38,947 nt of DNA from an uncultured Pelagibacteraceae bacterium. GTDB lineage: Bacteria > Pseudomonadota > Alphaproteobacteria > Pelagibacterales > Pelagibacteraceae. This document shows, piece after piece, positions 9,399 through 19,081 of the stretch. Numbering within the stretch: position 1 is the stretch's first letter; each line of letters opens with the position of its first letter. Below the pieces are notes generated by a model that did not search any database, had not been told where the DNA came from, and saw only the letters and a list, made by a program, of their open reading frames with translations. The position numbers and the translations under genes are program-made. The stretch spans positions 1 through 38,947 of the forward strand of contig CACDEK010000003.1 of NCBI GenBank assembly GCA_902551735.1, written 5' to 3'.

Positions 9399-9407
9399 TT
9401 ATCCACA
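9399..9407 (+). promoter_or_regulatory. Perfect DnaA-box sequence TTATCCACA upstream of guaC
   Basis: Exact TTATCCACA match in the apt-guaC intergenic region. Confidence 0.4.
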
Positions 9408-9458
9408 ACAAATTTATTAAATTGCAATTAATAAAAATATTAATATGTTTCCCAAGTT

Positions 9459-10493
9459 GTGAGAATTGAAGAAGATATAAAATTAGACTACTCAGACGTA
9501 TTGCTTAGACCTAAGCGAAGCACTTTACAAAGTAGAAAAGATGTAAATCTAAAAAGAACATATAGATTTAAATATAGTAATAACGAGTGGTCAGGTATAC
9601 CAATTATGGCAGCAAATATGGATGGTGTAGGTGAATTAGAAGTAGCTGAAAGACTTGCCGAATTCGAAATGATAACTTGTCTAACAAAACAACATGATGT
9701 TAAAAAACTGAAAAAATGTAAAAATATAAAAAAAATATTTCCTCATTTAGCTTTAAGTGTAGGAATTAAAAAAGAAGATTTTGAAAATTTAAATGAAGTA
9801 CTTAAAGAATTTAATTTTATAAAATTTATATGTATAGATGTTGCTAATGGTTATTCAGAGCATTTTAGCAAATTTGTTAAATCTGTAAGAGATAAATACC
9901 CTACTAAAACAATTATTGCTGGAAATGTTGTTACTGCAGATATGACACAAGAATTAATTCTCTCAGGAGCAGATATTGTAAAAGTAGGAATAGGACCTGG
10001 CAGCGTTTGTACAACAAGAATTCAAACTGGAGTCGGATATCCTCAATTGAGCGCCGTTATTGAATGTGCTGACGCAGCTCATGGACTAGGAGCACATATA
10101 ATTGCTGATGGTGGTTGTACGTGCGCGGGTGATGTAGCTAAAGGTTTTGGTGGAGGTGCAGACTTTATAATGTTGGGCGGTATGTTCGCAGGTCATGATG
10201 AAGGTAAAGGCAAATTAATTAAATCTAATGGAAAAAAATATATTGAATTTTATGGTTCGAGCTCAGATGTAGCTAATAAAAAACACTATGGTGGCCTGTC
10301 AGATTATCGAAGTAGCGAAGGAAGAACTGTCCGATTAAAATATAGAGGAAAAGTAAGAGATACTATTTTAAACATTCTTGGAGGAGTAAGAAGTAGCTGT
10401 ACTTATGTTGGAGCTCCATCTTTAAAACAATTAAGCAAGTGTACTACATTCGTAAGAGTAACTAATCAATATAACGAAACATTTACTGAATAA
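9459..10493 (+). CDS. guaC: GMP reductase
   Basis: Collinear with E. coli-type GuaC: 'LDYSDVLLRPKRSTLQSRKDV', 'CIDVANGYSEHF', 'SGADIVKVGIGPGSVCTTR', 'GYPQLSAVIECADAAHGLG'; GTG start. Confidence 0.93.
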   Translation: MRIEEDIKLDYSDVLLRPKRSTLQSRKDVNLKRTYRFKYSNNEWSGIPIMAANMDGVGELEVAERLAEFEMITCLTKQHDVKKLKKCKNIKKIFPHLALSVGIKKEDFENLNEVLKEFNFIKFICIDVANGYSEHFSKFVKSVRDKYPTKTIIAGNVVTADMTQELILSGADIVKVGIGPGSVCTTRIQTGVGYPQLSAVIECADAAHGLGAHIIADGGCTCAGDVAKGFGGGADFIMLGGMFAGHDEGKGKLIKSNGKKYIEFYGSSSDVANKKHYGGLSDYRSSEGRTVRLKYRGKVRDTILNILGGVRSSCTYVGAPSLKQLSKCTTFVRVTNQYNETFTE

Positions 10494-10513
10494 TATTATT
10501 TCTTGTATAATCA

Positions 10514-10882
10514 TTAATTTGAACATTTTAGTATGTCTTTTGCAACAGTAGTTCCAGATTTTAGATAAAATTTTCCAACACCCGTGATTATATCAATTTT
10601 TATAGAGTTATGCTCATTATCGTTATTGTCTTCACCATAATAAATATTTTCAGATTCTTTTTCTTTTTTTCTCATAATACTAGGATAAAGACTTTCATAT
10701 CCTAAAACATGTATTTGAGTTTTAGTAATTTTAATTTTCCAATTTTTTGACATTGAGATAGTTTCTGAAACACCATCTATATTGCTAATTCTTACTTCTT
10801 GTTTGCAATTTAATATTAAATCTGCAAAAGAAATATTATTCCACAATAATCCCGTTAGCAAAATCAAAATTATTTTCCTCAC
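10514..10882 (-). CDS. Hypothetical secreted protein
   Basis: Signal-peptide-like N-terminus; no family recognised. Confidence 0.6.
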   Translation of the reverse strand: MRKIILILLTGLLWNNISFADLILNCKQEVRISNIDGVSETISMSKNWKIKITKTQIHVLGYESLYPSIMRKKEKESENIYYGEDNNDNEHNSIKIDIITGVGKFYLKSGTTVAKDILKCSN

Positions 10883-10908
10883 AACTTTACCTTACACTTG
10901 AAGCATTC

Positions 10909-10985
10909 TGGTAGCGGGAAGTGGGATCGAACCACTGACCTCGGGCTTATGAGTCCCGCGCTCTAACCAACTGAGCTACCCCGCC
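10909..10985 (-). tRNA. tRNA-Met (CAT), CCA encoded
   Basis: Reverse complement GGCGGGGTAGCTCAGTTGGTTAGAGCGCGGGACTCATAAGCCCGAGGTCAGTGGTTCGATCCCACTTCCCGCTACCA folds as a cloverleaf with CAT anticodon. Confidence 0.93.
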
Positions 10986-11125
10986 ATTCATTTTGTATTG
11001 ATATATACTACTTTTAATTTTTCGTGCAATCAAGAATTGTCTATTTTCGTTTTTATCGAACAAAATGTATATCAGGAAGATATTTATTTTTAGTGTTTCA
11101 AGATTTATAATAATTTTTAGAAATT

Positions 11126-12073
11126 ATGAAAAAATGTATATGGGTCATGGTCCTGGGTTTGGTTTTAATCAACAATGTTTTTGCAGCAGGGATTTATGGA
11201 AGAGGAGAGGTTAAATTATCTACTTCTGTTGTAAACCAGTTTAAAAATTATTTAAAAGGAGGTCACAACAAAACTCCATTCATGTTTATTATATCAATAG
11301 ATGGAAACCATTCTCATTATTGGTACTGCCCCGCAGGACAAGCAAATTGTGTTGCAGCAGATCCGGTTCAAATGATGAAACCTTGTGAGAATGCATCAAA
11401 CCAGGAGTGTAAGGTTTTTGCGCGAAACAGAACTGTACGTTGGAAAAATGATATTAACCCTGGAAAAGGAAAGAAATCAAAGTTTAATAGCAAAATGAGC
11501 GATGCTGAAATTAAAACAAAATTAACAAATCTTGGCTTTCTAGAAAGAACAACAACGGCACTGAATGAAACAAAATACCCTGAATCACTATTGCCTGCAG
11601 ACTATGAAAAAAAAAAACAGTGGGATGAATATAAAAAATATGATGAAAGTAAAGAATGGCCTTTTTCAGCATGGTCTGAAGTACGTTCAAAAAAAGGGAG
11701 ATATAGTTATCAGTGGACTGCTAGAAAAACTTTAAAAGAAGCACTTAAATATAGTTTAGATAAGTGTAACGAACGAAAACAAGCATATCAAAAAAATTAT
11801 AAAAAGTCTGAGATATGTATTGTGCATTATTTAAATGGCAAAGAAACAACAGATTATGAAAAAATCAAATATGCAGAGGAATATTACGGAAAAGAACTTG
11901 CAAGTAAAAGCTTTAAAAAAAATAGTTGGATTTTAAAAAATAAAAGTTCGTTAGAAAAAACCAGTGATAGCAATAATATTGTTCAACAAATAAATGATTT
12001 AAAAGAGTTATACAATTCTGGAGTTTTAACAAAAGAAGAATTTGAAAAAGCTAAAAAATTGTTGTTAAACTAA
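11126..12073 (+). CDS. Secreted SHOCT-tailed hypothetical protein, paralog A
   Basis: Signal peptide; 'VRWKNDINPGKGKKSKFNSKMSDAEIKTKLTNLGF'; C-terminal SHOCT 'IQQINDLKELYNSGVLTKEEFEKAKKLLLN'-type motif. Confidence 0.75.
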   Translation: MKKCIWVMVLGLVLINNVFAAGIYGRGEVKLSTSVVNQFKNYLKGGHNKTPFMFIISIDGNHSHYWYCPAGQANCVAADPVQMMKPCENASNQECKVFARNRTVRWKNDINPGKGKKSKFNSKMSDAEIKTKLTNLGFLERTTTALNETKYPESLLPADYEKKKQWDEYKKYDESKEWPFSAWSEVRSKKGRYSYQWTARKTLKEALKYSLDKCNERKQAYQKNYKKSEICIVHYLNGKETTDYEKIKYAEEYYGKELASKSFKKNSWILKNKSSLEKTSDSNNIVQQINDLKELYNSGVLTKEEFEKAKKLLLN

Positions 12074-12079
12074 AAAATT

Positions 12080-12742
12080 ATGAAAAAAATTTTGTTGATT
12101 TTAATCTTTAGTCTGTTTCTAAACACATATGTTAATTCAGCTCCAAAATCGTATTATGATGGAAAAGGTGAATTAAGTTTATCAAAAGATGTGCTTAATT
12201 ATTTTATACAATATATAAAAAAAAGTCTTGAAGGACAAAAAGGAGATAAGCCCGTAACTTTTTGGGTAACTGAAGATGGAAATAACGCATATTGGTGGAC
12301 TACCGATGGAAACAGTTGTGAAAGAACCTGGGACAATGAAATTTATATTGTAAGTAGGCAAGGAATAGCGACTTTTGGTGTAGCAGATATGTGTAGAGGA
12401 AAACAGCATATTGAAAAATTTGGACAAGAATGTGAAAGTTTTTTTGGCATGGAATGCAAAATTTTTGCCAAACAAAGAATTGTAACATGGCGTAATGAGA
12501 TTAATCCTGGAAAAGGTAAAAAGTCGAAATTAAATAGTAAATGGAGTAATGAACAAATTTTGTCAAAATTAAATGAAATGGGTTTTAAATTTAAAGAAAC
12601 CATTATTAAAAAAACAACTTCAAGTCAAACTTCAGAAAATGATGAATTGCTTGAACAAATAAAAACTTTAAAAGAATTATACGACGCTGGAGCTTTAACA
12701 AAAGAAGAATTTGAAAAAGCTAAGAAAACACTTTTAAATTAA
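12080..12742 (+). CDS. Secreted SHOCT-tailed hypothetical protein, paralog B
   Basis: Signal peptide; 'VTWRNEINPGKGKKSKLNSKWSNEQILSKLNEMGF'; C-terminal 'LLEQIKTLKELYDAGALTKEEFEKAKKTLLN'. Confidence 0.75.
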   Translation: MKKILLILIFSLFLNTYVNSAPKSYYDGKGELSLSKDVLNYFIQYIKKSLEGQKGDKPVTFWVTEDGNNAYWWTTDGNSCERTWDNEIYIVSRQGIATFGVADMCRGKQHIEKFGQECESFFGMECKIFAKQRIVTWRNEINPGKGKKSKLNSKWSNEQILSKLNEMGFKFKETIIKKTTSSQTSENDELLEQIKTLKELYDAGALTKEEFEKAKKTLLN

Positions 12743-12754
12743 AAACTTCCTGAC

Positions 12755-13276
12755 ATGAATAAAATTATTAAAATTAGCTTAATAGGATTTTTTATTTCAT
12801 TAACAAATATTGCTTATGCTATTACAGAGCCACCTTTTGCTAATATGATAGTTAACAAAAAACCAATCATTTACAAAGATATTATATTTAATGATTATGA
12901 TGGAAATAAAGTAAATCTCAAAAATCAGGAAAGTAAAATTTATATGCTTAATTTTTGGGCAACTTGGTGTCTTCCATGTAAAGTAGAAATGCCCTATTTA
13001 GATAAACTTCAAAAAAAAAAGGGAATCCAAATTTTTCCAATAAATGTTGGAAGAGATAATAAAAGTAAAGCAGAAATATTTTTTAATAACTTAGAAATTA
13101 AAAATCTATCGATTTATTTTGATATTGAAAATAATTTAGTTAATTTATTTAAATTAAGAGGTATGCCCACAACCATAGTTTTAAATAAAGAAAGAGAAGA
13201 GATAGCAAGAATTATAGGAGTTGTGGATTTTTCTGATAAAAAATTTTTAAATTGGATAAATAGTTTTTTAAATTAA
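12755..13276 (+). CDS. TlpA/ResA-like periplasmic thioredoxin-fold protein
   Basis: Signal peptide; 'MLNFWATWCLPCKVEMPYLDKL'; cis-Pro 'GMPTTIVL'. Confidence 0.88.
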   Translation: MNKIIKISLIGFFISLTNIAYAITEPPFANMIVNKKPIIYKDIIFNDYDGNKVNLKNQESKIYMLNFWATWCLPCKVEMPYLDKLQKKKGIQIFPINVGRDNKSKAEIFFNNLEIKNLSIYFDIENNLVNLFKLRGMPTTIVLNKEREEIARIIGVVDFSDKKFLNWINSFLN

Positions 13277-13292
13277 GATTATTAATAAAAAT

Positions 13293-13496
13293 TTATAGCG
13301 AAGCTATTATTCCGGTAGCAGCAAGAACACCAACAACAATTCCAACATACATGTAATTCTCTTTTTTTTGTTTAGTATTCTCTTCTCTTATTCTGCCTAG
13401 TAAATCATTTATATTTACACTTTTATTTTTTATCTGAGGTTTTTTATCGACTGAAGTCTCGTTAAGTTCTTTTGAAGTTATTTGTTCCCCACTCAT
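13293..13496 (-). CDS. Small hypothetical membrane protein (C-terminal TM)
   Basis: 67 aa with C-terminal hydrophobic helix 'YMYVGIVVGVLAATGIIASL'. Confidence 0.5.
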   Translation of the reverse strand: MSGEQITSKELNETSVDKKPQIKNKSVNINDLLGRIREENTKQKKENYMYVGIVVGVLAATGIIASL

Positions 13497-13574
13497 TTTT
13501 TTACCAAATTGATTTAATCATACAAACTAAATTCTAACAAATTGAAACAAGTCCAATATGGGTTCAATAAAACT

Positions 13575-16016
13575 TTAGATTATACGTATATTTTTATTAT
13601 TAAGCGGTTCTAATATAATTGAAGCTAAATATTTTTTCTTTTCTACCTCTATAAATAAATCTTTTTTTGCAAGTTCTTCTTTTGATAGCTCTGATTTCAC
13701 ATACCCAAAAGCAAGATTTTTTTTATAATTAAAAGAATAATTTCCCGAGGTAGTACTTCCAATAATTTTATCATTATAATAAATTGGTTCGTCATGAAGA
13801 AGTAAAGGATCTCCTGGTTTACTATTTTTTAAAGTTAACATTATAAGTTTTTTATTGATTTGATTTTCTCTAATTTTTAATAAAGCTTTTTTACCTATAA
13901 AATCAACATTTTTTTTATAACTTATGGTAAACTGTAGACCTGCTTCATATTGATTTTCTTCGGGAGATATATCATGGCCCCAATGCAAATATCCTGTTTC
14001 CATTCTCATAGTGTCCATTGCATGCACCCCACAGAGAGAGATATTAAATTCTTTTCCACCTTCAATTATTAAATTATAAAATTTTTTTGCTTCGGTCATT
14101 TGAACATATAATTCCCAGCCTAACTCACCGACATAAGATAATCTTTGTGCCCAAACTTCAATTCCATTTATTGTAATTTTTCTAGCAGTTCCAAATTGAA
14201 AACTTTCATTTGAAAGATCTTCATTAGTTAATTTTGACATCATCATTCTACTTTTTGGTCCAAATACGCCAAGACAAGCTATTTCATCTGTAACATCTTT
14301 AAAATCAACCTCATTAGATATATGTTTTAATATATGAAATTTATCATGTTCTTTATTTGCAGATGACGTAACAATCCTAAAATAATTTTTACCCATACAT
14401 ACAACTGTTAAATCTGTCTCTATTCCCCCATCTTCGTTTAACATATGAGTATAAGTTGTTTTTCCAATTTCATTTTTAATATTGGCAGTGCAAATTCTCT
14501 GTAATTCAGTATGAGCTTTTTCACCTTTTAAATCATACTTTGAAAAAGCAGTAAGATCGAACAGTCCAACGTTTTGTCTCGCATTCTTAGTTTCTAACTC
14601 GACTGATGGATACCAATTTTGATAATTAAAACTATATTGATATTCTGGTTTTTCACCATTTATTGCAAACCACATAGGTCTCTCATAACCCGATGAATAA
14701 CCAAAGCAAGCGCCTGCTTTTTTTAATTCTTCGTGATAAGGGAACAATTTTTGATTTCTTGAAGTATTATGTTGTTTATAAGGCCAATGCATACCGTATA
14801 GATCACCTAACGTTTCTGTAACACGTTCTATAATAAATTTTTTTGAAGAATGAAATTTCTGAAATCTTTTTATATCTAATGAAAAGATATCTTCGTTTAA
14901 ATGACCATTTATCATCCATTCAGCAGTAACCTTGCCTGCTCCACCTGCGCTAGCAATACCGATGCTATTAAACCCACAACAGGTAAAAAGGTTTTTAATT
15001 TCTAAAGTTTCACCTAGTAAATATTGTGTATCAGGCGTGAAAGACTCTGGACCAGAAAAAAATTTTCTAATTCCTGCACTTTCTAGAATAGGCAGTCTAT
15101 GAAAAGATTTTTCAAGATAAGGTTCAAAATGATCAAAATCATCAGGAAACTCCCCAAATGAAAAATTCTCTGGTACTCTTCCTGTATCTCTAAAAGCTGG
15201 TTTTGCATTTGGTTCGAAAATACCAACTAACATTTTTCCTGCGTCTTCTTTTAAATATAAACAAGCGTTATAATCTCTTAATACAGGTAAATTTTGAGGT
15301 AAATCTTTCATGGGTTCTGTTATAATATAAAAATGCTCATTTGGATAAAGTGGAACACTTACACCTATATCTTCACCTATCTGTCTTGACCACATTCCTG
15401 AAGCTAAAACAACGTATTCACATTCAATTTTTCCTTCGTTTGTTTCAACACCAACTATTTTTTTATTTTTTACTAATATTTTTTTTACAGGAGTTTTTTC
15501 AAAAATTTGCACACCTTCCATTTTTGCAGCTTTAGCAAGAACATTTGTTACACCAACTGGATCGGCTTGGCCATCTTTAGGCATATAAACACTACCTAAA
15601 ACATCCTCGATATTAATTCCTGGGTAAAGTTCTTTAGTTTTTTTTTTATCTAAAACTTCTACCTCAACATCAAATAGTTGTGCTGTTGTTGCTTGTCTAG
15701 AAAGCTCTTGAAGTCTTTCTTTACTACTCGCAACTGTAATAGCTCCGTTTTGTTTTAATCCTGTTGATAACCCTGTAGTTTTTTCTAACTCTTTATATAA
15801 ATCTAAAGAATATTTTCTAAGCTTTGTAATAACTGAAGTGGCTCCTAATTGACCTAATAATCCAGCTGCATGCCAAGTAGTACCAGAAGTTAATTGATCT
15901 CTTTCAAGTAAAATAACATCTTTCCAACCAAATTTTGCTAAATGATAAGCGCATGAACAACCAGCAACACCTCCTCCAATTACAACTACCTTGGTTGCAC
16001 TTGGTATTTTTTTCAT
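13575..16016 (-). CDS. FAD-dependent dimethylglycine/sarcosine dehydrogenase-like protein with C-terminal GcvT domain
   Basis: 'KVVVIGGGVAGCSCAYHLAKFGWKDVILLERDQLTSGTTWHAAGLLGQL'; C-terminal 'GVHAMDTMRMETGYLHWGHDISPEENQYEAGL' typical of DMGDH/SARDH. Confidence 0.9.
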   Translation of the reverse strand: MKKIPSATKVVVIGGGVAGCSCAYHLAKFGWKDVILLERDQLTSGTTWHAAGLLGQLGATSVITKLRKYSLDLYKELEKTTGLSTGLKQNGAITVASSKERLQELSRQATTAQLFDVEVEVLDKKKTKELYPGINIEDVLGSVYMPKDGQADPVGVTNVLAKAAKMEGVQIFEKTPVKKILVKNKKIVGVETNEGKIECEYVVLASGMWSRQIGEDIGVSVPLYPNEHFYIITEPMKDLPQNLPVLRDYNACLYLKEDAGKMLVGIFEPNAKPAFRDTGRVPENFSFGEFPDDFDHFEPYLEKSFHRLPILESAGIRKFFSGPESFTPDTQYLLGETLEIKNLFTCCGFNSIGIASAGGAGKVTAEWMINGHLNEDIFSLDIKRFQKFHSSKKFIIERVTETLGDLYGMHWPYKQHNTSRNQKLFPYHEELKKAGACFGYSSGYERPMWFAINGEKPEYQYSFNYQNWYPSVELETKNARQNVGLFDLTAFSKYDLKGEKAHTELQRICTANIKNEIGKTTYTHMLNEDGGIETDLTVVCMGKNYFRIVTSSANKEHDKFHILKHISNEVDFKDVTDEIACLGVFGPKSRMMMSKLTNEDLSNESFQFGTARKITINGIEVWAQRLSYVGELGWELYVQMTEAKKFYNLIIEGGKEFNISLCGVHAMDTMRMETGYLHWGHDISPEENQYEAGLQFTISYKKNVDFIGKKALLKIRENQINKKLIMLTLKNSKPGDPLLLHDEPIYYNDKIIGSTTSGNYSFNYKKNLAFGYVKSELSKEELAKKDLFIEVEKKKYLASIILEPLNNKNIRII

Positions 16017-16457
16017 TTAAATCATTTGTAAACCTACGCCGGTTTTTGGGTAAGTATAAAGATTGTAATTTGCTGTTAACTCTTCTCCAGCTTTTATATC
16101 TTTTGTTGATATTAAAAACATATATTTTGCATCAATTTTTTCTTTTAAATTATAAAATAAATTTTCTCTATTTGTTTTTCCGTCTTTTATTTGTTCAGTA
16201 TTTTTTGTGGGATCAACCAAATCTCCAAATTTTAGTTTAGGCAGTATATCTGAAACCATTCTCATAACATTTGGATTATTTGAATGGTTATAAAAACCTC
16301 CTAAAGGTGTTCTTATGTATTTGTTATCAAATTGTTCGTCCCTGATATGAGTTACACCTATATAAGAATTTTTTTTAATATCTTCTGTTGCAAATAGACC
16401 CAATCCTTCAATTACAGAATTTTTAATAGTCAGTTCTTTAGGTAAAGGTCTATACAT
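16017..16457 (-). CDS. SET domain-containing protein
   Basis: 'GLGLFATEDIKKNSYIG', 'GGFYNHSNNPNVMR', 'TKDIKAGEELTANYNLY' SET motifs. Confidence 0.85.
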   Translation of the reverse strand: MYRPLPKELTIKNSVIEGLGLFATEDIKKNSYIGVTHIRDEQFDNKYIRTPLGGFYNHSNNPNVMRMVSDILPKLKFGDLVDPTKNTEQIKDGKTNRENLFYNLKEKIDAKYMFLISTKDIKAGEELTANYNLYTYPKTGVGLQMI

Positions 16458-16460
16458 TTT

Positions 16461-17576
16461 TTAACTTATAATTTTATTTGGAGAAATATATTCATGACCA
16501 AAGACATCTGCAACTGCTTTATAAGTCACATTACCCTTATAAATATTTAATCCTGCCATAAAATTAGGATCATTTATCAAAGCTTCTTTACAACCAAGTT
16601 TTGCAAGTTTAGATAAAAAAGGAAGAGTAGCTTTATTTAATGCCAATGTTGAAGTTCTTGGAACACCTCCTGGCATATTAGCAACACAATAATGAACAAC
16701 ATCATCGACAATGTAAGTTGGTTCGGCATGAGTTGTCGGTTTGCTTGTTTCTACACAACCACCCTGATCAATTGCAACATCAACAATAACCGATCCTCTT
16801 TTCATTTTTTTTAACATTTTTTTTGTAATTAGTTTAGGTGCTTCTGCACCTGGAATTAATACTCCTCCAACTAAAAGGTCACATTCTGAAATTAATTTTT
16901 CTAGATCAGTTTTTTCACTTAAGTTAGGAATAATTTTATCTCCAAACATTTCTGACAATTGTTTTAATCTTGATTCTGATTTATCAACTATATTTACTTT
17001 TGCTTTCATTCCAGTTGCAATGATTGCAGCATTTTCTCCTACAACACCACCTCCTAAAATAACAACATTACCTGGTTCAACGCCTGGTGCTCCACCCAAC
17101 AATAAACCTCTTCCTTTTTGATTTTTTTCCAAACAATGTGCTCCTGCCTGAACTGACATTCTTCCAGCAACTGCACTCATAGGTGCTAATAATGGAAGTC
17201 TTCCATTGTTATCGGTAACTGTTTCATAAGCAATACAGATAGATTTTGAATCTAATAAACCTTTAGTTAATTCTTTAGCAGCAGCTAAGTGAAGATAAGT
17301 AAAAACAATTTGATTTTGTCTAATCATTTTTACTTCATTAGATAATGGCTCTTTGACTTTAACTATGATTTCAGAATCTTTAAAAATATCTTCTGCTTTA
17401 TCTAATATTTTAGCTCCAGCATTTTTATACTGATCATTGTAAAATCCAGCCTCATAACCTCCATTATTTTCTACTAAAACTTCATGGCCGTTTGCAACTA
17501 AAACTTTTACACTCTCTGGAGTTAAACCAATTCTATTTTCTTGAGGTTTGATTTCCTTTGGAACGCCAATTTTCAT
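16461..17576 (-). CDS. ald: Alanine dehydrogenase
   Basis: 'MKIGVPKEIKPQENRIGLTPESV', 'VILGGGVVGENAA', 'DVAIDQGGCVETSKPTTHAEPTYIVDDVVHYCVANMPGGVPRTST'. Confidence 0.96.
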   Translation of the reverse strand: MKIGVPKEIKPQENRIGLTPESVKVLVANGHEVLVENNGGYEAGFYNDQYKNAGAKILDKAEDIFKDSEIIVKVKEPLSNEVKMIRQNQIVFTYLHLAAAKELTKGLLDSKSICIAYETVTDNNGRLPLLAPMSAVAGRMSVQAGAHCLEKNQKGRGLLLGGAPGVEPGNVVILGGGVVGENAAIIATGMKAKVNIVDKSESRLKQLSEMFGDKIIPNLSEKTDLEKLISECDLLVGGVLIPGAEAPKLITKKMLKKMKRGSVIVDVAIDQGGCVETSKPTTHAEPTYIVDDVVHYCVANMPGGVPRTSTLALNKATLPFLSKLAKLGCKEALINDPNFMAGLNIYKGNVTYKAVADVFGHEYISPNKIIS

Positions 17577-17585
17577 AAATGAAAA

Positions 17586-18932
17586 TTAATTTTTTTTATT
17601 TTTTGCGTAGTTATTAATTCCAGTTCTTAATTTTTCAACTATTTCATCAATATGTTTTTTCTCAGAAATAAACATGGGTGCAATAATTAAACAATCTCCT
17701 GTAGCCTTAAAATTAACTCCTGCGTCATAACAATGTTTGAAACAAGTATATCCTGCCTTACCTGGCTTTTGATCCATTTTCATATCAATTCCTCCCATCA
17801 TTCCATATCCTCTAATATTTTCAATGACATCAATATCTTTTAATGAAAATAAAGCTTTTTGAAAGTATGGAGACATTTCTTTTGCTCTATTAAATATATC
17901 TTCTTTTTCAAAAATATCTTGTACTGCTAGTGCTGCAGCAACTGAAATAGGTATTCCTGAATATGTATAGCCATGAAATAATTCCACTGATCCCTGAGGT
18001 GAAGCATCCATAACCGCATCATAAATTTCTTCTTTACATGCAACAGCACCCATAGGAACTATTCCATTAGTAGTTGCTTTTGCCATTGTTATTATATCTG
18101 GTGTAACACCAAACTCGTGAGATCCAAATGGAGAGCCTGTTCTGCCCCATCCAGTAATTACTTCATCAAAAATAAGAAGTATTCCATTTTTATCACATAT
18201 TTCTCTTAATCTTTGCAAATAACCTTTTGGTGGCACAAGTGTACCTGTTGATCCTGCAATGGGTTCTACGATACATGCAGCAATATTTTCAGCACCAAAA
18301 TTTATACATATTCTTTCTAAATCGTTCGCTAATTCAGCTCCTGTTTCTGGTTGGCCCGAAACAAATTTATGTTCAGGTAAATGAGTGTGTCTCATATGAA
18401 GTACTCCTGGCATTAAAACACTTGCAAAAGTTTTTACATTGTTAATCATGCCGCCAACAGACGTCGCCCCAATATTCATTCCATGATAAGCTCTCTCTCT
18501 ACCAATAAACCTAAATCTATGACCTTCACCTCTTGCCTTATGATAAGCGATTGAAATTTTAATTGCTGTTTCAACAGCAGTTGAACCGCATATTGTATAA
18601 AAAATTCTGTTTAAATTTCCTGGAGTATGTTTTGCAATTCTTGTGGCTAATTCAAAAGATCTTCCAAAACCTTGTTGAAATGGTTGAGCATAATCTAGAG
18701 TTTTTAATTGATTTGTAATTGCATCAATTATTTCTTGTCTGCCATGGCCAAGGGGATTGCAGAATAATCCAGAACTTGCATCTATTTGTGTTTGACCTTG
18801 GTGGTTTTTTAAATAAACACCCTTAGCTTCAGTTATTAATCTTGGACTTTCCTTAAAATCTTTATTAGATGTAAAAGGCATCCAATGTTCGTTTAGAGAG
18901 TTTGGTACGGAAGGTCTATTTTCTGAGCTCAT
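17586..18932 (-). CDS. Class III omega-amino acid:pyruvate-type aminotransferase
   Basis: 'LNEHWMPFTSNKDF', 'IFDEVITGWGRTGSPFGSHEFGVTPDIITMAKATTNGIVPMGAV' (PLP Lys region). Confidence 0.9.
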   Translation of the reverse strand: MSSENRPSVPNSLNEHWMPFTSNKDFKESPRLITEAKGVYLKNHQGQTQIDASSGLFCNPLGHGRQEIIDAITNQLKTLDYAQPFQQGFGRSFELATRIAKHTPGNLNRIFYTICGSTAVETAIKISIAYHKARGEGHRFRFIGRERAYHGMNIGATSVGGMINNVKTFASVLMPGVLHMRHTHLPEHKFVSGQPETGAELANDLERICINFGAENIAACIVEPIAGSTGTLVPPKGYLQRLREICDKNGILLIFDEVITGWGRTGSPFGSHEFGVTPDIITMAKATTNGIVPMGAVACKEEIYDAVMDASPQGSVELFHGYTYSGIPISVAAALAVQDIFEKEDIFNRAKEMSPYFQKALFSLKDIDVIENIRGYGMMGGIDMKMDQKPGKAGYTCFKHCYDAGVNFKATGDCLIIAPMFISEKKHIDEIVEKLRTGINNYAKNKKN

Positions 18933-19081
18933 TTTTAATAATTTTTATAGTTTAGATTTTTAAACTAAAAAAAAATAATTAACTAGAAGATTATTCTTAC
19001 AATATAACTATTGCTCAATCATAAGTTGTATGCAAATATTTATAAAATATTAATATTTTAAGTAACAAAATAAAACTTTAT

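Noticed and set aside
10909-11126. tRNA-Met as an integration site for a genomic island
   Set aside because: No integrase and no duplicated tRNA 3' end noticed downstream; only adjacency to lineage-specific secreted proteins.
12182-12603. Three overlapping - strand ORFs (97, 62, 86 aa)
   Set aside because: All antisense to SHOCT paralog B and mutually overlapping; shadow ORFs.
15341-16240. + strand ORFs of 64 and 101 aa
   Set aside because: Antisense to the DMGDH-like and SET genes; Leu/Phe-rich shadow translation.
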